The position numbers were made by a program, and so were the translations under genes. This document shows, piece by piece, positions 4,370-7,143 of a stretch of 7,143 bases of DNA (positions within the stretch are counted from its first letter, which is position 1; each line of letters begins with the position of its first letter). The notes below the pieces were generated by a model. It was not told where the DNA came from, did no database searches, and saw only the letters and a list, made by a program, of their open reading frames with translations. Origin of the DNA: an uncultured archaeon (GTDB lineage: Archaea; Thermoproteota; CALKCG01; B24); NCBI GenBank assembly GCA_938082915.1, contig CALKCG010000050.1, forward strand, positions 1 through 7,143. Reading direction: 5' to 3'.

Positions 4370-5131
4370 GTGGCTTTAGATAAAGCCAGTGAAGATGCTA
4401 CTCTAATAGACTGCACTCATGGACACAACTTAAGAGTTGTAAAATTTGCCGATATGGTCAGAAGACTGATATCATGTGGTCTAATAGCTGGAAATATCGC
4501 TACTTCAGAAGCTGTAGAAGACTACATATACATTGCAGATGGTTTAAGGGTAGGCTTAGGAAGCGGTTCAATATGCATAACCAAAGTTGTCACAGGCGTT
4601 AGAGCACCTAAAGCCTCGGTAGCGCACTTCACTTCTCTAGAGGCTGTGAAGAAGGGGATTCCTGTGATAGCTGATGGAGAATTAACGAGTAGTGGAAATA
4701 TAGTTAAAGCTTTAGCTTTGGAAGCAAGCTCTGTAATGCTTGGTTATTTAATAGCTGACACCGATGAAACACCTGGAAGGATAATAGACGAAGCCGCTAT
4801 CGGGTTAAAAGGATTATTCAAACCCTACAGGGGAATGACTTCTAAAACCGTCATAGGTAAAACCGATAAGTATGGTTGTAGGTTTACACATGCTACTGAA
4901 GGTATTGAAGCTCTCATAGAATACAGAGAGAGTTTAAGAGACGTTATGGTGGAAATAGCAGATGGCGTTAAACAGGGTCTGGGCTATGTAGGTGTTAGAA
5001 ATATCGACAAGCTTAGGTTAAAAGCGAAATTTATGATTGTTGCTCCAACGGGTAGAAGCGACGCTAGGAAGCTTATGAAAATAAGCGTAGAAGCTTGGAG
5101 GAAGATCGTTGAAGAACATAGCGATGGCTAG
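4370..5131 (+). CDS. C-terminal catalytic fragment of the broken IMPDH-like gene
   Basis: This 253-residue open segment can only start at a GTG at 4370 that corresponds to an internal valine of the family and has no Shine-Dalgarno, so it is a gene remnant rather than a normal start. LIDCTHGHN (12-20), IAGNIAT (39-45) and VGLGSGSICIT (61-71) are IMPDH motifs. C69 is the catalytic cysteine that forms the thioimidate, and GSGSICIT resembles the eukaryotic enzymes more than the usual prokaryotic GPGSICTT. Altered sites are ADGEL (101-105, family ADGGI), LGYLIA (124-129, family MGSLLA) and YRGMTS (153-158, family YRGMGS). The last part, YVGVRNIDKL and an APTG near the end, follows IMPDH closely. 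The length without stops suggests either recent breakage or an error. Confidence 0.75.
   Translation: MALDKASEDATLIDCTHGHNLRVVKFADMVRRLISCGLIAGNIATSEAVEDYIYIADGLRVGLGSGSICITKVVTGVRAPKASVAHFTSLEAVKKGIPVIADGELTSSGNIVKALALEASSVMLGYLIADTDETPGRIIDEAAIGLKGLFKPYRGMTSKTVIGKTDKYGCRFTHATEGIEALIEYRESLRDVMVEIADGVKQGLGYVGVRNIDKLRLKAKFMIVAPTGRSDARKLMKISVEAWRKIVEEHSDG
5128..5131. other. CTAG palindrome shared as stop codon by two convergent genes
   Basis: The plus-strand IMPDH frame ends with TAG at 5129-5131 and the minus-strand permease ends with TAG at 5130-5128. Both stops come from one CTAG, leaving no space for a terminator between the genes. Confidence 0.9.
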
Positions 5132-6051
5132 GATCTCTCTCCCCTATGATATGGTTTTCCCAAAGCGGAGGGGGCTCCCAACCTCCTCCTCAACCGACTA
5201 CTACTGAAAACCACAAGGATGGCTATCGTAGAAATATAAGGGAGGGTTTGAAGTAGAGGCGGAGAAAAACCATACGGCTGTAGCCTATATTGTAATACTC
5301 TAATTCCGCCGAAGAGATATGCTCCTACAACGGCATACAGTGGATTCCACGCCGAGAATATTACAAGGGCTAAAGCTATCCATCCTTGACCAGCAGTCAT
5401 ACCTTCAATCCAAGCCGGTGTGTAACATATGCTTAAATAGGCTCCACTTAGCCCTGCTAAAGCACCTCCTAGGAGAGAGCAAGCATACCTGATGACTGGA
5501 ACGTTTATTCCAGCTACGTCTGCCGCCCTCGGGTTTTCACCAACCGTTCTCACGTAAACTCCAATCTTAGTCTTAAACAGGATAAACCATAACAGTACAA
5601 CCATGAAGTATGATGCATATGTCAAGGGGTCTTGTACGAAAAATCCTCCAATAATCGGTATGTCCTTCAATGGTGGAATTTCAAATCTACTTATAGTGTA
5701 CTTCAACGGTACACCTATGAGGCTTTTTCCTATCAGAGAGCTTAACCCCACTCCAAGCATCGATAACGCTAAACCGGATACCACTTGATTCGAACGAATA
5801 GATATGGAGATGAATGCGTGTATAAATGCGAGCGCTAAACCAGCTAAGGCGGCTACGGTTAATCCGAAAAACGGCTCCCTCGTTATGTAGGTTGAGTAGA
5901 AGGCGGTTACAGCCCCAAAAGCCATCATTCCTTCTACACCTAAGTTTAACACTCCAGAGCGTTCAGCGTATATTTCTCCTAAAGCTGAGAGTAGAAGAGG
6001 AGTACCCGCGCTTATAACCATAGATATCAACTCGGTGACGGGTTCCATCAT
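5128..6051 (-). CDS. ABC transporter permease, NupQ/YufQ type (nucleoside or simple sugar uptake)
   Basis: One of the two membrane subunits of an importer of the BmpA/NupOPQ (BPD_transp_2) family. Over about 307 residues it shows GEIYAERSGVLNLGVEG (25-41), SNQVVSGLALSMLG (87-100), the cytoplasmic coupling motif VRTVGENPRAADVAGIN (167-183), GQGWIALALVIFSAWNP (221-237) and the typical tail APSALGKPYHRGE. Eight or more hydrophobic segments are visible. Archaeal and bacterial members import nucleosides, and related ones import ribose or other sugars; the substrate is not shown by the sequence. The upstream permease ends in TGA overlapping the ATG at 6051 (ATGA, 4 nt), with GAGGTG just before, which supports this start over the GTG at 6057; an ATG at 6048 is also possible. 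The stop codon lies in the CTAG shared with the convergent IMPDH gene. Confidence 0.9.
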   Translation of the reverse strand: MMEPVTELISMVISAGTPLLLSALGEIYAERSGVLNLGVEGMMAFGAVTAFYSTYITREPFFGLTVAALAGLALAFIHAFISISIRSNQVVSGLALSMLGVGLSSLIGKSLIGVPLKYTISRFEIPPLKDIPIIGGFFVQDPLTYASYFMVVLLWFILFKTKIGVYVRTVGENPRAADVAGINVPVIRYACSLLGGALAGLSGAYLSICYTPAWIEGMTAGQGWIALALVIFSAWNPLYAVVGAYLFGGIRVLQYRLQPYGFSPPLLQTLPYISTIAILVVFSSSRLRRRLGAPSALGKPYHRGERS

Positions 6052-7100
6052 CTCCACCTCAACCTATATCTTCCGAAAAAATCTGAGATTAGCAGAGAGA
6101 AGAGGATTGCCCCATTGAAAACGTTGATAACTCCTATAGAAAGCCCTAGAGAAACTTGTAGAATATCTCCACCGGCTAGAAGGAAAGCCATAAAGAACGC
6201 TGAAAGTGGGGAGGCTGCTGGATGGAGACCACTGAGCCAAGCAACTATTATTCCAGAATATCCATATCCTGAGGAAATAGCTGACGCGTATCTTAAACGA
6301 CGATGTATTCCACAGACTTCTCCAGCGCCAGCTAAACCGGCGAGTGCTCCACTTATAGCCATACTTGCCATCAATACTTTTGTATAGTTCATTCCAGAGT
6401 ATTCGGCAACCCTCCTACTCTGACCACAAACCCTCATTTCAAACCCTAAAGTCGTTTTAAACAGGATTAACAACGTCGTAAAAGTAGCTATAGATGCCAT
6501 TATTAGGGTTGGCCAGTGTATTCTGGTGCCCGGTATCGTTTGTAGCCATGCGGATTCCGGAAACTTATCCGTGTAAGGAAAGCCCCATTCTTTAGCCCCC
6601 TTCCAAGGGCCGTAAACAAGGTAGTTTACTAAGGAACTCGCTATGTAGTTCATCATAAGCGTTACTATAACCTCATTAACTTCAAGCTTCGCTTTAAGAA
6701 GAGCTGGTATGAGAGCCCACGCGGAACCACCAACCATACTTAAGATCAGTATCAGAGGAAGGCGTGCGAAGTCTGGAACCTCTAGGAATAGGGCCACCCA
6801 AGTAGCCATAATAGCCCCTATCAGAAGCTGTCCTTCCGCTCCTATGTTCCACAACCCTGATTTAAACGCAACTATTAATCCTATTCCACACAGTTCAAGC
6901 GGTATAAACTTAGTTACAACTTCGCTTAAACCGTATGAGCTTAATGACTTAGAGAACATTATTGAAAATGCGTAGACTGGATTGATGCCATAGCTTGCGA
7001 AAATGACAGCCGATATTCCTAATGCTAGAAGTGCGGCTATAATTTTCGTAGCGATTTTCACGGGTAAAGACTGTTCCCTTCTCTCTTCAATTCTAATCAA
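6048..7100 (-). CDS. ABC transporter permease, NupP/YufP type (nucleoside or simple sugar uptake)
   Basis: The partner membrane subunit of the same importer, 350 residues. Signatures are a positively charged start, a first helix at about 17-36, the family hallmark FKSGLWNIGAEGQLLIGA (79-96), NEVIVTLMMNYIA (142-154) and a coupling segment MRVCGQSRRVAEYSGMN (222-238, family LRAVGENPRAAEYAGIN). SGYGYSGIIVAWLSGLHP (277-294) also matches. The start is TTG at 7100, supported by GGGAGGGG six nt upstream and by an 8-nt overlap with the stop of the preceding ATPase gene. The 4-nt ATGA overlap with the next permease points to a translationally coupled operon ATPase-NupP-NupQ. The substrate-binding lipoprotein, if encoded nearby, would lie outside the window. 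Confidence 0.9.
   Translation of the reverse strand: MIRIEERREQSLPVKIATKIIAALLALGISAVIFASYGINPVYAFSIMFSKSLSSYGLSEVVTKFIPLELCGIGLIVAFKSGLWNIGAEGQLLIGAIMATWVALFLEVPDFARLPLILILSMVGGSAWALIPALLKAKLEVNEVIVTLMMNYIASSLVNYLVYGPWKGAKEWGFPYTDKFPESAWLQTIPGTRIHWPTLIMASIATFTTLLILFKTTLGFEMRVCGQSRRVAEYSGMNYTKVLMASMAISGALAGLAGAGEVCGIHRRLRYASAISSGYGYSGIIVAWLSGLHPAASPLSAFFMAFLLAGGDILQVSLGLSIGVINVFNGAILFSLLISDFFGRYRLRWR
6054..6060 (-). promoter_or_regulatory. Shine-Dalgarno of the NupQ-type permease
   Basis: The minus strand reads GAGGTGG just upstream of ATGATG. The core GAGG is 5 nt from the ATG at 6051 and 8 nt from the ATG at 6048, so either may be used. It makes the GTG at 6057, which lies inside the motif, unlikely as a start. 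Confidence 0.7.
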
Positions 7101-7143
7101 CTTTAACCCCTCCCATCATCAGCCCTATTTTCTCGGCATCAAC
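7093..7143 (-). CDS. C-terminal end of an ABC transporter ATPase (NupO/YufO type), partial
   Basis: Only the last 16 codons and the TAG stop are inside the window. The peptide VDAEKIGLMMGGVKVD resembles the end of the ATPase subunit of BmpA/NupOPQ importers, where an IGLLMAG-like segment closes the second nucleotide-binding domain. The stop overlaps the TTG start of the permease by 8 nt, as expected for adjacent subunits of one operon. No Walker motif is visible because the body of the gene lies beyond the window edge. Confidence 0.75.
   Translation of the reverse strand, partial: VDAEKIGLMMGGVKVD
7107..7114 (-). promoter_or_regulatory. Shine-Dalgarno supporting the TTG start of the NupP-type permease
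   Basis: GGGAGGGG on the minus strand lies 6 nt before the TTG at 7100, inside the last codons of the upstream ATPase. This spacing fits initiation at TTG. Confidence 0.7.

Larger units (their letters stand above)
4009..5131 (+). pseudogene. guaB: IMP dehydrogenase (GuaB-like), CBS-less, broken by frame changes
   Basis: Two open segments in different frames together encode one IMPDH-type barrel. IMPDH oxidises IMP to XMP with NAD+, the committed step to guanine nucleotides. The junction can be followed by homology. The first frame ends at TAG 4306-4308. A second frame then gives STVDDHGKL (4299-4325). After one extra base, the first frame returns as EVIASIGSFE (4327-4356), which matches family VAAAVGPFD. 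After one extra T at 4357, a third frame gives EEKAVALDKA (4358 onward), which matches family ERALALDKA. This implies about one deletion and two insertions within 60 nt. The repaired protein would be about 370 residues, short because the tandem CBS domains (about 110-120 residues) are replaced by a linker of about 20. Substitutions in the IMP site support real decay, but sequencing or assembly error in this stretch cannot be excluded. It converges on the nucleoside transporter operon. Confidence 0.8.

Noticed and set aside
4009..5131. Assignment as GMP reductase because CBS domains are absent
   Set aside because: The GSGSICIT loop, YRGM segment and IMPDH-type C-terminal flap match IMPDH rather than GMP reductase.
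6052..6057. GTG start for the NupQ-type permease
   Set aside because: The GTG lies inside the GAGGTG Shine-Dalgarno; ATG at 6051 gives the classical ATGA overlap.

Overview
The window looks like chromosomal DNA from an archaeon, probably a thermophile. The main evidence is an Alba chromatin protein, an archaeal PAC2-family protein, and TATA boxes (one with a purine-rich BRE) that sit about 30 nt upstream of start codons and so imply leaderless transcripts. GAGGTG/GGAGG ribosome-binding sites inside the minus-strand operons, TTG/GTG starts and frequent AGA/AGG arginine and ATA isoleucine codons fit the same picture. I cannot name a phylum; a Thermoproteota/TACK lineage or a Thermococcales-like euryarchaeon would both fit. 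I saw no tRNA, rRNA, CRISPR array, transposon or riboswitch.

Layout. Positions 11-1575 (minus strand) hold alba followed 35 nt later by a class III aminotransferase homologue. Its fold motifs are recognisable, but the PLP-anchoring lysine is an aspartate and other cofactor motifs are lost, so it reads as a pseudoenzyme. A short divergent promoter region (about 1576-1691) separates alba from a plus-strand pair: a PAC2-family protein (proteasome assembly chaperone superfamily) overlapping a small, single-pass membrane-anchored protein of unknown function. Next on the plus strand, with its own TATA box, is a uroporphyrinogen-decarboxylase-superfamily protein that is not the haem enzyme HemE. It is followed by a strong BRE/TATA promoter and an IMP dehydrogenase-like gene that lacks CBS domains and is broken by about three reading-frame changes in roughly 60 nt (4300-4358). 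From 7143 down to 5128 the minus strand carries the end of an ABC ATPase and two overlapping permeases of a BmpA/NupOPQ-type nucleoside (or simple sugar) importer. This operon converges on the IMPDH gene so tightly that one CTAG palindrome provides the stop codon of both.

How the genes may work together. The importer would bring in nucleosides, and IMPDH would commit IMP to guanine nucleotides, so a broken IMPDH beside a nucleoside importer hints at reliance on purine salvage. This is inference from proximity only. The most unusual items are the lysine-less aminotransferase paired with alba, the damaged CBS-less IMPDH, and the membrane-anchored partner of the PAC2 protein. I did not find a clear multi-gene system of a new type.
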